NCBI GenBank assembly: GCA_029249445.1
Contig: JAQWHI010000019.1
Location: forward strand, 1 to 64,000
Length of the DNA stretch: 64,000 nucleotides
DNA from: Crocinitomicaceae bacterium
Lineage (GTDB): Bacteria; Bacteroidota; Bacteroidia; Flavobacteriales_D; Crocinitomicaceae
Direction: 5' to 3'
In this document: one piece after another, positions 1-9,177 of the stretch
How positions within the stretch are numbered: the stretch's first letter is position 1
Layout: each line of letters opens with the position of its first letter
Made by a program: the position numbers and the translations under genes
Notes under the pieces: model-generated
Told to the model about the DNA's origin: nothing
Seen by the model: only the letters and a program-made list of their open reading frames with translations
The model's database searches: none

Positions 1-113
1 TCAACGGAACTGAAACGACTGAAGTAAGTCTTGAACAATTCGAAACAGGATTCTACCTGATTCGCGTATTCAACGCCAATGCTGAAAAGACATTCAGAAT
101 CGTAAAACAATAA
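1..113 (+). CDS. C-terminal end of a T9SS-secreted protein (type A sorting domain), 5' truncated
   Basis: Only the last 36 codons are inside the window (frame begins at base 3, stop TAA at 111-113). The reading ends in ETGFYLIRVFNA followed by a short basic strand, FRIVKQ. The pattern 'GxYxIRV...' plus a basic last strand is the classic C-terminal type A sorting domain (Por secretion, TIGR04183-like) that directs outer-membrane export by the type IX system, after which the domain is removed. The function of the missing upstream part cannot be known. The gene is closed by the strong terminator at 163-197. Confidence 0.8.
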   Translation, partial: NGTETTEVSLEQFETGFYLIRVFNANAEKTFRIVKQ

Positions 114-162
114 TAGAAAGCATTCCTTTCTAGGGAAATCGTAAGATAACCCAATACAAACT

Positions 163-197
163 AAAGCCTTTCCATTAATTTGGAAAGGCTTTTTTTT
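163..197 (+). terminator. Rho-independent terminator
   Basis: A 12-bp perfect stem (163-174 pairing with 181-192, left arm AAAGCCTTTCCA) with a 6-nt TTAATT loop runs into an unbroken T tract to 197. It ends the T9SS gene and isolates the dioxygenase gene that follows. Confidence 0.9.
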
Positions 198-211
198 ACG
201 CCTATATTTCC

Positions 212-219
212 TAACTTTA
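212..219 (+). promoter_or_regulatory. Putative -7 promoter box (TAACTTTA)
   Basis: TAACTTTA is one base from the Bacteroidota -7 consensus TAnnTTTG. It lies between the terminator and the start codon at 238. No clear -33 TTG was seen at the usual distance. Confidence 0.35.
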
Positions 220-237
220 CTTGTATAAATTAAAATT

Positions 238-762
238 ATGTTAGCACCATTCAATCTTCAACGCTGGATAGATGATAATCGCGACTTACTGAAGCCACCA
301 GTTAGTAATAAGAATTTGTATGTAGAAGCGGGAGACTTTATTGTTATGATTGTCGGTGGGCCCAATGCACGCAAAGATTACCACTTCAATGAAAGTGAGG
401 AATTGTTCTATCAAATTGAAGGTGATATCACAGTAACAGTGCAATTGGATGGGCAGCCCAAACAAATTGAGATAAAAGAGGGAGATATCTTTTTACTCCC
501 TCCCAACATACCTCACAATCCTGTGAGAGGTGCGAATACCGTCGGCCTCGTTGTGGAGCGTGTGCGAAAAGGGACTGATCTATCAGATGGACTCATGTGG
601 TTTTGCGGTTCATGCAATCACAAGCTCCATGAATACCGCTTCCCACTTCATGACATTGAACGTGATTTTCTAACCAGATTCAGGGAGTTTTATAGCTCCG
701 AATCTCATCGGACTTGCGAGAAATGTGGTACGATAATGGAAATTGACGAGCGTTACATTTAA
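238..762 (+). CDS. nbaC: 3-hydroxyanthranilate 3,4-dioxygenase
   Basis: A cupin extradiol-type dioxygenase of 174 aa that opens the ring of 3-hydroxyanthranilate in the kynurenine route (tryptophan breakdown or quinolinate/NAD synthesis). The non-heme iron ligands of the family are visible as H49, E55 and H93, with substrate-binding arginines R45 and R97. The C-terminal rubredoxin-like metal site typical of bacterial enzymes is intact: C123/C126 (FCGSC) and C160/C163 (CEKC). Length matches the bacterial family (about 175 aa). It stands alone here: no other kynurenine gene is in the window, so it is probably a single-gene transcript bounded by the terminator at 163-197 and a convergent gene after it. 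Confidence 0.93.
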   Translation: MLAPFNLQRWIDDNRDLLKPPVSNKNLYVEAGDFIVMIVGGPNARKDYHFNESEELFYQIEGDITVTVQLDGQPKQIEIKEGDIFLLPPNIPHNPVRGANTVGLVVERVRKGTDLSDGLMWFCGSCNHKLHEYRFPLHDIERDFLTRFREFYSSESHRTCEKCGTIMEIDERYI

Positions 763-797
763 TTCAAAAGAACATTTCAATTCTAAATTGCCCCACT

Positions 798-3700
798 TTA
801 ACGAAGCAGATTAATATGCCCCGTCATAATCTTCTCATCATTATTAAGATCAACGTATTTTAATTTCCAAATATAAGTTCCATCCTGGCATGGTTTTCCT
901 TTAAATGTCCCATCCCATGATTCATTGATGTCATTCAATGTACAAATCAATTCTCCCCAGCGGTCAAAGATAAGCATCTCAAATGACCTAATATTTGCTC
1001 CAATCGCGTTAAAGAAATTGTTGAAATCGTCACTGTCTGGCGTAAAAGTATTCGGGATCCAAATTACTGGATCGTAAAAAATAGTGACCGAATCAGATGC
1101 AGTGCATCCATTATTATCAGTATACGAAACGATATAAGTGAAATTTTGATCAGGATTTGCAATTGGATTGGTACAATTTGTGCACGTCAGATAAGAAGCA
1201 GGAGACCAAACAAATGGCCCTGGAGTGGCACTGGTTGCAGAAAGCTGAACCTCATCACCTTCAAAAGCATATGCATCAGGGACAGTTTGTATAAAAGGTT
1301 GGGGATAAACATCGACATATACTGAATCAGCATCAGTACAATCGTTTGCATCTGTTCCAATTACATAATAAAGCGTTGGTGAAATTGGCGTGGCATATAC
1401 CTGTGGTGATGTGCTATTGTTTAATGAAGCTGATGGAGACCAGACATAACTTACACCACCCTGAGCCCATAGTGTTGCTGTTTCACCTGGACAAATAATT
1501 GTATCGTTACCTGCCACAACATCTACAGAAACAACCTCAATAAAAACACTATCAGTGGATATTCCGCATAAATTGGTAAAATCACAGTAATACGTAGTAC
1601 TACTTGCGGGAGATACTGTTACCACATTGGTATCAGTAGCACTAATCGATAAATCTGGATACCATAGATAACTTTCTCCTCCCGAGACAATAATTTCGAT
1701 TGACTCGCCCGAGCACAACTGCAATGTATCTGGCATTACAGGTAATGGAGCAGAAGTTAATACCTCTACATTAACACTATCAGTTAATACGCACCCATCC
1801 GTCGTAGTTATTTCGACAGTGTACAGTGTAGTATTGGTTGGGCTTGAGATCGGTGTAGAGGAAAAGGGATCATTTAAAAAAGTGGGTGGAGTCCAGACAT
1901 AATTAACTCCACCGGTAGCAAATAGTTGTACATCGCTCCCTATACATATTGTAGTATCGTTCGAAATCGTCGCAATATCTGACAATACAAACACTGTCAC
2001 CGATACCGTGTCAACACCACATGTATCAGAAATTATAACCGTAAAAGTAGTGGTCTGTGAAAGCGTTGCTGTCGGATTGAAAATCGTAGAATCATCTAAA
2101 AACTGGGCTGGACTCCATGCGTAGAATGCCCCACCATACGCCTCCAATTGCAGCGTTTCGCCGGGACAGATTGGACCAGAAGGAGGAACGATTCCTCCTG
2201 ACAAATCACCGATAACGATATCCAACTGAGTTGAATCTGGTGTGTAGCAGTTGTTGGAGTCAGAGACTACTAGACTAACAGTATAATTGCCGGGGCCTGG
2301 ATATACATGGATTGGATTGAAATCTGTTGATGTTGTGTTATCACCAAAATCCCACAAAAAAGTATTTCCATTCTGACTATTGTTGGTGAAAAATACTGAA
2401 TCTGGAAGACAGATTACCGTTTGTGGCGCAGATGCTACAGCCGATATCGTATTTAACTCAAACTTAAATACTCCCAAGTTACAATTCTGAGAACCATTAA
2501 CCTGAGACCACGCCCCTGGAGTTGTAGTGAAACCTGCAGAATTTCCCTGACAACCGGCACAGACTGCATGATAAATTGTTCCTGATTTATCGAACCTACT
2601 CGTTCCCCCATCAACATGCTGAGGACTGGTTGCACTTGTTCCTCCAAAAAAAGTTCCGTACTTGAGGTTAAAGGCATTTTGGTCTAAGGTCGCAATATAA
2701 AAATTCTCACCATTGGTTGTAGTTTGCCATGCCCCCAAAGTTGTATCGAACCCATTCGTTGTGGAGAAAGTCGCTAAGCTATTTTGATTCAAGCTCCCAC
2801 CCCACCCAGAGAAATAGATATCATAACAATCAGAAACAAGAAACGCAGTTGGTGAAATTTCTACGTGTCCCGATCCCGCCCCAATCATCGTTTTCCACAG
2901 AAGTGTATTTAAATTCTGATCGTACTTACGAATAAACTGACCTGAATTTGACGTTCCGTAGTGACCAGGAGTTATTCCTAAATCAGATTCTGTTTGACCA
3001 AAAACATACACATTATCGTCAATATCTAACTGCACAAAATAGGACTGATCATATTCTCCGAGTCCAATGTATGTACCCGAGAGAATACTTCCATTATTAC
3101 CATTAAATCGAGCCAAATAACCATCTTTATTTCCACCATAGTTGAGATCATTTCCAATAACGAAAGGCAAACTTGAGGAGGTCGTCCCACCCGCTATAAA
3201 AACCTCACCATTCGAGGCCAACTGAACTGAATTTCCTGTTTCAATACCCGTGCCTCCAAAGAATGTTGACCATACCATAGAGTTCAAAGATTCGGGCATT
3301 TTAAAAATTACTGCGTCTTGAGTTCCGCTCAAAGCTCCCTGGGCACCTTGAAGGGTTGGGAAATCTGCCGACTGAGTTGTTGAAGAAACATAGACAAAAC
3401 CGTTATCATCAACAATTATCTCTCCTCTAAATTGATCTCCGTAATTGTAATTTAAACCAGAATCATTCAGACCATCAGTTCCTGAACCACCAACATATGT
3501 CGAAGCAATCAACGTTGTTCCATCAGAACTAAGCCGTGCAATGAATAAATCTGTACCTGCATTAAAACCCAATCCATTCGATGCAAACGATACATTCGGC
3601 CCACCTCCAAAAGTCACATCAAAAGATGCTCCTGCCATGGGAAAGTTTGCAGATGATGTCAAACCAAAGACAAATACTTCATTATTTGTGTTACACACCA

Positions 3701-4667
3701 GACTATTCGTTGTCTCTTCTCCGGAACCCCCGAGGTAAGTCGAAAATAACAATGCCGTGCCGTCCGCATTGAACTTTGTTACTACTGCATCAATATTTCC
3801 AGCGTTAAATGTAGAATCAAAAGCACCCAAGGTAATTGGATAACCCAAGCCGAAAATAACTCCGCCTGCAATCAAGTTTCCATTTTCATCTGGCGTTGCT
3901 GTCATGCCCCAGTTGTCGGCAGTGGCTCCAGTATAAGAAGAAAATGTCAATGTTGGGTCGATAATCAAGGTCTTGGACACATCATATCCGTCAGGGAAAT
4001 CAAATCTCACATTGTTTCCTTCAAGTTTAAAATTAATTTGAATCTTCCGATGATTTTCTTCCAACCATGCAGTGGGGGCCTCTTCAATAATCTCCCCAAA
4101 ACGATGACGAATGTGTAAGTTACCGATTTCATCGATAAACAAACTCTCGTGACCTGAGTAAGCCATTTTAATTTGATCTACATCGACATTTGGATGTACA
4201 AGAAATGAATACTTCAAGGCCTCTTCCCTACCATCCATGATTAAATCGATTCCTTGATAATAATTTGGACAGTGCAAAAAACTGTAGCTGTGAACATTGC
4301 TCCTCCATTTGGTTCGATCGCTGCCTTGAAGATAATTCCTATAAAATGAAGAGGAATCAATGATTACCGTACCGCCATTCCATGACGATCCAGTAAATTT
4401 TGATTTGATGACATGAGATTTAATCAGGTCATCGTCGTGAGCGACAGCTGGACCGTGATGTTCATGGTTGTGTCTTTGTTTTCCATCGGAAAAAAAATAA
4501 GTAAATCCATCTTGCTCCAAAAGCATCTCCCCCATATTAAGATCGACTTTATACTCTATCCGATCATCCCATTGCCCCCTATTTGGATGCATCCAAACAG
4601 ATTGTCCATAGACTCCGAATACATTCGAAATCAATAAAACAGGAATTATTTTACGTAAGTGCTTCAA
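798..4667 (-). CDS. Giant T9SS-secreted protein: SBBP propeller repeats, PKD, Ig-like repeats, CHU_C tail
   Basis: 1289 aa beginning at a TTG codon; the first ATG comes only after the signal peptide (MKHLRKIIPVLLISNVFGVYGQ), so TTG is preferred. Order of parts: signal peptide; N-terminal domain of about 220 aa like the DUF7948 region that precedes such propellers; SBBP-type beta-propeller repeats, about 240-730 (recurrent FSTYLGGSG, ASTYVGGSG, WSTFFGGTG); a PKD domain near 740-820 (WDFGD); then five Ig-like modules about 75 residues apart marked by Y/F-x-W-x-P (near 851, 924, 1002, 1076, 1152); and a gliding-motility-associated CHU_C domain from about 1205 (IPNTFTPDSDDFNN, FDRWGE). The tail predicts type B T9SS export. 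Likely a surface adhesin or matrix protein; the ligand is unknown. Confidence 0.85.
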   Translation of the reverse strand: MKHLRKIIPVLLISNVFGVYGQSVWMHPNRGQWDDRIEYKVDLNMGEMLLEQDGFTYFFSDGKQRHNHEHHGPAVAHDDDLIKSHVIKSKFTGSSWNGGTVIIDSSSFYRNYLQGSDRTKWRSNVHSYSFLHCPNYYQGIDLIMDGREEALKYSFLVHPNVDVDQIKMAYSGHESLFIDEIGNLHIRHRFGEIIEEAPTAWLEENHRKIQINFKLEGNNVRFDFPDGYDVSKTLIIDPTLTFSSYTGATADNWGMTATPDENGNLIAGGVIFGLGYPITLGAFDSTFNAGNIDAVVTKFNADGTALLFSTYLGGSGEETTNSLVCNTNNEVFVFGLTSSANFPMAGASFDVTFGGGPNVSFASNGLGFNAGTDLFIARLSSDGTTLIASTYVGGSGTDGLNDSGLNYNYGDQFRGEIIVDDNGFVYVSSTTQSADFPTLQGAQGALSGTQDAVIFKMPESLNSMVWSTFFGGTGIETGNSVQLASNGEVFIAGGTTSSSLPFVIGNDLNYGGNKDGYLARFNGNNGSILSGTYIGLGEYDQSYFVQLDIDDNVYVFGQTESDLGITPGHYGTSNSGQFIRKYDQNLNTLLWKTMIGAGSGHVEISPTAFLVSDCYDIYFSGWGGSLNQNSLATFSTTNGFDTTLGAWQTTTNGENFYIATLDQNAFNLKYGTFFGGTSATSPQHVDGGTSRFDKSGTIYHAVCAGCQGNSAGFTTTPGAWSQVNGSQNCNLGVFKFELNTISAVASAPQTVICLPDSVFFTNNSQNGNTFLWDFGDNTTSTDFNPIHVYPGPGNYTVSLVVSDSNNCYTPDSTQLDIVIGDLSGGIVPPSGPICPGETLQLEAYGGAFYAWSPAQFLDDSTIFNPTATLSQTTTFTVIISDTCGVDTVSVTVFVLSDIATISNDTTICIGSDVQLFATGGVNYVWTPPTFLNDPFSSTPISSPTNTTLYTVEITTTDGCVLTDSVNVEVLTSAPLPVMPDTLQLCSGESIEIIVSGGESYLWYPDLSISATDTNVVTVSPASSTTYYCDFTNLCGISTDSVFIEVVSVDVVAGNDTIICPGETATLWAQGGVSYVWSPSASLNNSTSPQVYATPISPTLYYVIGTDANDCTDADSVYVDVYPQPFIQTVPDAYAFEGDEVQLSATSATPGPFVWSPASYLTCTNCTNPIANPDQNFTYIVSYTDNNGCTASDSVTIFYDPVIWIPNTFTPDSDDFNNFFNAIGANIRSFEMLIFDRWGELICTLNDINESWDGTFKGKPCQDGTYIWKLKYVDLNNDEKIMTGHINLLR

Positions 4668-4809
4668 TTCAAAAAATTAAAAATTACCTAGTAGTAACCG
4701 TTGTGAACAAACGATGGTAATCAGAATACGAAATCAAATAGATAACGTTGCTTGTTCACGAGATTAAAACAATGACTTAATATAACACAATTGGTCGATT
4801 TATTATGTG

Positions 4810-4817
4810 TAAATTTG
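4810..4817 (+). promoter_or_regulatory. -7 promoter box (TAAATTTG) of the amidophosphoribosyltransferase operon
   Basis: Perfect TAnnTTTG match ending 24 nt before the ATG at 4842, with a TTG at 4791-4793 as a possible -33 element (spacer 16, slightly short). The box touches the in-frame ATG at 4818, which argues against that ATG as the real start. Confidence 0.5.
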
Positions 4818-4841
4818 ATGAATAATTTACACATTCCACCA

Positions 4842-6743
4842 ATGAGTGACCCAATAAAACATGAATGCGGAATCGCATTACTTCGCTTAAAACAACCATT
4901 ACAGTACTATGTAGACAAATATGGGACAGCTTTTTATGGGCTAAATAAACTGCATTTGTTGATGGAAAAGCAGCACAATCGAGGACAAGACGGTGCGGGT
5001 GTAGCAAACATCAAATTTGACATGTCACCGGGTGAAAGATACATATCCAGATACAGGTCAACGAATAGCAAGCCGATCCAAGATATTTTTGATTATATCA
5101 ACGATAAATTTGAGAAAATTGGTGAAGAAAATCCAGAAAATTTAAAAGATGTAGACTATCTAAAGAAAAACTCAGGATTCACAGGAGAGTTGTTTTTAGG
5201 ACATCTGCGCTACGGAACATTTGGAAGAAACTCAATCGAAAGTTGCCATCCATTTTTACGTCAAAACAACTGGATTACGCGAAATCTGGTCGTCGCAGGA
5301 AATTTCAACCTGACAAATGTAGATGAATTATTTGATGTCTTGCTGCATGTCGGCCAACATCCTAAAGAAAAAAGTGATACAGTTACCGTACTCGAAAAAA
5401 TTGGACATTTTCTTGATATGGAAAATGATGAGGTATATAAAGAATTAAAGCCACAAGGCTACTCAAATGCAGAAATTTACAGTAAAATAGCAGAACGCCT
5501 TGACATCGAAAAAATATTAAAACGCGCATCTGAAGATTGGGATGGAGGATATGCAATGGCGGGATTACTTGGACATGGAGATGCATTTGTTCTCAGAGAT
5601 CCGTCGGGAATTCGTCCAGCATTCTGGTACGAAGATGATGAAGTTTGTGTAGTGGCATCGGAACGACCAGTAATTCAAACAGCATTCAATCTTAAAAGTG
5701 AGCAAATCAATGAATTACAGCCCGGGCATGCATTGATAATGAAGAAAAATGGCCTGATCAAGGAAACCCTTATCAATGAACCAAAAATTGAGGCCAAATG
5801 CTCGTTTGAACGTATTTACTTCTCCCGTGGAAGCGATGTAGATATTTACAACGAAAGAAAACAATTGGGAAAAAACCTTGTCACTCAAATCATGGAAAGC
5901 ATCTCAAACGATCTTGACAATTCAGTCTTCTCATTTATCCCAAATACGGCCGAAGTATCATTTTACGGGATGATCAAAGGACTGGAAGATCATCTGAATG
6001 AAGAAAAAATAAAGGCAATCGTTGCGCTCGGAAATGATCCATCAGAGAAAGATATACGCAAAATCCTACTCCAAAGAGCCCGCATTGAAAAAATTGCAAT
6101 TAAAGATGCCAAGCTGAGAACCTTCATTACACAGGACGACTCCAGAGATGATCTAGTAGCACATGTATACGACATCACCTATGGAAGTGTAAATCGTGGA
6201 AAAGACAATTTAGTCATCATCGATGATAGCATCGTGCGTGGGACAACTCTAAAGCAGTCGGTTTTAAGAATTTTAGACCGCCTCGAACCGAAAAAAATTC
6301 TTGTTGTTTCATCTGCACCGCAAATACGTTACCCGGACTGTTACGGCATTGATATGGCAAAACTAGGAGATTTTATTGCCTTTGAAGCTGCTATTTCGTT
6401 ACTACACGAACGAAATATGATTTACGTCATTGAATCCGTTTACAAAAAATGTAAAGAGCAAGAAAGCTTACCAAAAGAACAGATTAAAAACTATGTCCAA
6501 GAGATATATGCTCCATTTTCAAATGAAGAAATCTCTAAAAAAATTAGTGAACTATTAACACCGCCATCTATTAAGGCACATGTCGAAATCATTTATCAAA
6601 CGGTAAAAAATCTGCACAAAGCATGTCCTGGAAATACAGGTGATTGGTACTTTACTGGAAATTACCCAACCAATGGAGGAAACAAAGTTGTCAATAAAGC
6701 TTTCATTAACTGGAAAGAAGGGAAAAACGAACGAGCGTACTAA
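4842..6743 (+). CDS. Amidophosphoribosyltransferase family protein (PurF-like, long form)
   Basis: 633 aa from ATG 4842. N-terminal class II glutamine amidotransferase (Ntn) domain starting at HECGIALLR, with the nucleophile C9, HLRYGTFG and a CHPF motif; C-terminal type I phosphoribosyltransferase with the PRPP loop VIIDDSIVRGTT at about 458-469. PurF makes 5-phosphoribosylamine from PRPP and glutamine, the first step of purine synthesis. This protein is longer than PurF (about 470-510 aa), with insertions in the amidotransferase half and an extra C-terminal region ending near GNTGDWYFTGNYP. Long forms of this kind occur in Bacteroidota, often beside a standard PurF, so its exact role is less sure than its family. 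In-frame ATG 4818 is less likely because the promoter box abuts it. The histidine kinase gene follows after 3 nt. Confidence 0.85.
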   Translation: MSDPIKHECGIALLRLKQPLQYYVDKYGTAFYGLNKLHLLMEKQHNRGQDGAGVANIKFDMSPGERYISRYRSTNSKPIQDIFDYINDKFEKIGEENPENLKDVDYLKKNSGFTGELFLGHLRYGTFGRNSIESCHPFLRQNNWITRNLVVAGNFNLTNVDELFDVLLHVGQHPKEKSDTVTVLEKIGHFLDMENDEVYKELKPQGYSNAEIYSKIAERLDIEKILKRASEDWDGGYAMAGLLGHGDAFVLRDPSGIRPAFWYEDDEVCVVASERPVIQTAFNLKSEQINELQPGHALIMKKNGLIKETLINEPKIEAKCSFERIYFSRGSDVDIYNERKQLGKNLVTQIMESISNDLDNSVFSFIPNTAEVSFYGMIKGLEDHLNEEKIKAIVALGNDPSEKDIRKILLQRARIEKIAIKDAKLRTFITQDDSRDDLVAHVYDITYGSVNRGKDNLVIIDDSIVRGTTLKQSVLRILDRLEPKKILVVSSAPQIRYPDCYGIDMAKLGDFIAFEAAISLLHERNMIYVIESVYKKCKEQESLPKEQIKNYVQEIYAPFSNEEISKKISELLTPPSIKAHVEIIYQTVKNLHKACPGNTGDWYFTGNYPTNGGNKVVNKAFINWKEGKNERAY

Positions 6744-6746
6744 AAA

Positions 6747-7652
6747 ATGAATAGACGAACAGCACTCATATTCTATGTCTTAAGTGTATACGTAGTGGTG
6801 CAGTTTGTATGGTGGGGGTACCATCTAATTGAATTAACTAGCCAAATCAATGACTCTTCTGATCTAGTATCGAAGCGGGTTGTAATGATCATTGGCGAGG
6901 GAGCGATATTCCTACTACTCCTTCTCATTGGTATTTGGCAAATACGAAGATCAATTAAAAAGGAATTGGCACTTTCAAAGCGGCAAAAAAACTTTCTGCT
7001 CTCCGTTACACATGAACTAAAAACACCTCTCGCAGCAAACAAATTGTACATCCAAACAGTAACGAAAAGAAACCTCAACCAGAAGCAAACAAATGAATTA
7101 CTCACCAAAGCCATTGACGAAAATTCACGCCTAGAGCAAATGATTGATAACATCTTAAACGCCTCTAGACTAGAAAATAAAGTCCTTGACCCCACAAAAG
7201 AAGATGTAGATTTTAACCTTCTCTCAAATCAAATAAAAAAACGTTTTGGTGCACTCTCCAGTGGTGCCGAAATCAAATTAGAAATCGACAAAGATCTACG
7301 ATTGTTTGCTGATCAACAAATGATTAGCTCGATTTTGAGCAATTTGGTTGAAAATGCTTTGAAATATGCTAGAAACGATCACCCCATTGTAATTTACGGC
7401 CACAGTGCCCCGAACAACGCAGCTACTTTTGGTGTCAAAGACCTTGGGCCAGGCATTCCGAAAGAGCTGAAACAAGATGTTTTTAAGAAATTTTATCGAT
7501 TGGAGAACGAGGAAACACGTTCCCAAAAAGGAACCGGACTCGGACTTTATATTGTTTCCCAGCTTGTTGAAATTCAAGGAGGAACAATTCGGTGCATAGA
7601 CAATGAACCCAATGGTGTCAATTTTGAAATACAAATGAATCATGCCGAATAA
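6747..7652 (+). CDS. Membrane sensor histidine kinase
   Basis: 301 aa. Two membrane segments (about 7-27 and 47-66) enclose a short periplasmic loop of about 20 residues; then a HisKA domain with H89 in THELKTPLA and an HATPase_c domain with N box NLVENALKYA, G1 box KDLGPGIP and G2 box KGTGLGLYIV. All catalytic motifs are intact. The tiny outer loop suggests membrane-state or intramembrane sensing rather than ligand binding. It starts 3 nt after the amidophosphoribosyltransferase and its last 11 nt overlap gpmI, so it is translated inside a metabolic operon. No response regulator is adjacent. Confidence 0.9.
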   Translation: MNRRTALIFYVLSVYVVVQFVWWGYHLIELTSQINDSSDLVSKRVVMIIGEGAIFLLLLLIGIWQIRRSIKKELALSKRQKNFLLSVTHELKTPLAANKLYIQTVTKRNLNQKQTNELLTKAIDENSRLEQMIDNILNASRLENKVLDPTKEDVDFNLLSNQIKKRFGALSSGAEIKLEIDKDLRLFADQQMISSILSNLVENALKYARNDHPIVIYGHSAPNNAATFGVKDLGPGIPKELKQDVFKKFYRLENEETRSQKGTGLGLYIVSQLVEIQGGTIRCIDNEPNGVNFEIQMNHAE

Positions 7653-9147
7653 CATAGGTCTCATTATACTCGATGGATGGGGAATTGGTAATAAAAGTGA
7701 ATCCGATGCAATCTACCATGCAAATACGCCCTACATGGACATGTTGCTGTCACGTTACCCCAATTCGACCCTGTCAACAAGCGGTGAGGACGTCGGATTG
7801 CCCGATGGGCAGATGGGGAACTCAGAAGTAGGGCACCTGAACATCGGCGCTGGACGCATCGTATATCAAGAATTGACGCGTATCAACAAAGCAGTGAAAG
7901 ATGGTGATTTCTTCAGAAATCCTGTACTCCAAAAAGCATTTGAAACAGCAAAAGAGACCAACAGCTCAATTCATTTTATGGGATTGGTTTCCAAAGGTGG
8001 AGTGCACAGCTCACAAAATCACTTGTATGCGCTTTGCCAAATGTCAGAACACTATGGTATTGATAACGCATTCGTACATGCTTTTACTGATGGACGAGAC
8101 TGTGATCCAAAGAGTGGGCTTGGATTTGTTCAAGAATTAGAAGAGCACATTGCCAAGACAAATGTGAAAATCGCAACATTGATTGGCCGCTACTACGCAA
8201 TGGACCGCGACAACCGATGGGAACGCATCAAAAAAGCATATCACTTGATGGTTCATGGGCACGGTACTTCATTCAATACAGCGATCGAAGCCATTTCAGC
8301 CTCCTATGAGAAAGAGATCACTGACGAATTCATAGATCCATGTATCATTGATAAAGACGGTACAATAAAAAAAGGAGACGTCGTTATTTGCTTCAACTTT
8401 AGAACAGATCGTCCCCGAGAAATTTCGATTGCTTTAACCCAAAAAGACCTTTACGAGTTCGACATGTCGAAACTGGACATTCGTTACTTTACGATGACCA
8501 ATTATGACAAAACATTCAAAGGGGTCGAAACTATTTTCGAAAAAGACAATCTAAATATGACATTGGGAGAGGTCCTATCGAATGAGAAAAAAACACAAGT
8601 CCGTATAGCCGAAACCGAAAAATACCCTCATGTTACCTTCTTCTTTAGTGGAGGACGTGAACTTGAATTCAAAGGAGAGCGTCGCTTACTTGTAAACTCA
8701 CCGAAAGTTGCCACATACGATTTACAACCTGAGATGAGCGCGCCAGAGGTTACAGATCAGATTGTCAACGATATAATTACAAAGGGCCCAAATTTCATTT
8801 GCTTAAACTTTGCCAATCCAGATATGGTTGGTCATACTGGAGATTATAAAGCAATTCAGAAGGCTGTAGAGACTGTTGATTTGTGCCTGAGAGAGGTTGT
8901 AGAAACTGGAACCTCAAAAGGATATGAATTCATCATAATTGCAGATCATGGAAATGCAGATTATGCGATAAATTCGGATGGCTCACCCAATACAGCACAT
9001 TCATTAAATCCTGTTCCAGTAATTTACGTAACAGATAAAAAGGAGGCTCGAATAAACAGTGGAATCCTTGCCGATGTTGCACCTACCGTATTGTCAATTT
9101 TAAACATTGAACAACCTTCAGAAATGACAGGAAGCTCTTTGGTCTGA
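7642..9147 (+). CDS. gpmI: 2,3-bisphosphoglycerate-independent phosphoglycerate mutase
   Basis: 501 aa, full length for the family (about 510). Alkaline-phosphatase-fold enzyme that interconverts 3- and 2-phosphoglycerate in glycolysis using two Mn ions. D11 in LILDGWGIG and the catalytic serine S61 in QMGNSEVGHLNIG are present, as are TDGRDCDP and the C-terminal metal motif ADHGNADY. The start ATG lies inside the end of the upstream kinase gene (11-nt overlap), so translation is probably coupled. It converges with rfaE2, 30 nt after its stop. Confidence 0.96.
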   Translation: MPNNIGLIILDGWGIGNKSESDAIYHANTPYMDMLLSRYPNSTLSTSGEDVGLPDGQMGNSEVGHLNIGAGRIVYQELTRINKAVKDGDFFRNPVLQKAFETAKETNSSIHFMGLVSKGGVHSSQNHLYALCQMSEHYGIDNAFVHAFTDGRDCDPKSGLGFVQELEEHIAKTNVKIATLIGRYYAMDRDNRWERIKKAYHLMVHGHGTSFNTAIEAISASYEKEITDEFIDPCIIDKDGTIKKGDVVICFNFRTDRPREISIALTQKDLYEFDMSKLDIRYFTMTNYDKTFKGVETIFEKDNLNMTLGEVLSNEKKTQVRIAETEKYPHVTFFFSGGRELEFKGERRLLVNSPKVATYDLQPEMSAPEVTDQIVNDIITKGPNFICLNFANPDMVGHTGDYKAIQKAVETVDLCLREVVETGTSKGYEFIIIADHGNADYAINSDGSPNTAHSLNPVPVIYVTDKKEARINSGILADVAPTVLSILNIEQPSEMTGSSLV

Positions 9148-9177
9148 AACTCCGCGCGTAAAAACGAGATTCGTGCC

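Noticed and set aside
4777-5007. Minus-strand 76-codon frame opposite the amidophosphoribosyltransferase start
   Set aside because: Shadow of a strong coding region, no promoter or family.
9148-9177. Possible hairpin between gpmI and rfaE2
   Set aside because: Only a weak stem and no proper T run on both sides; not reported as a terminator.
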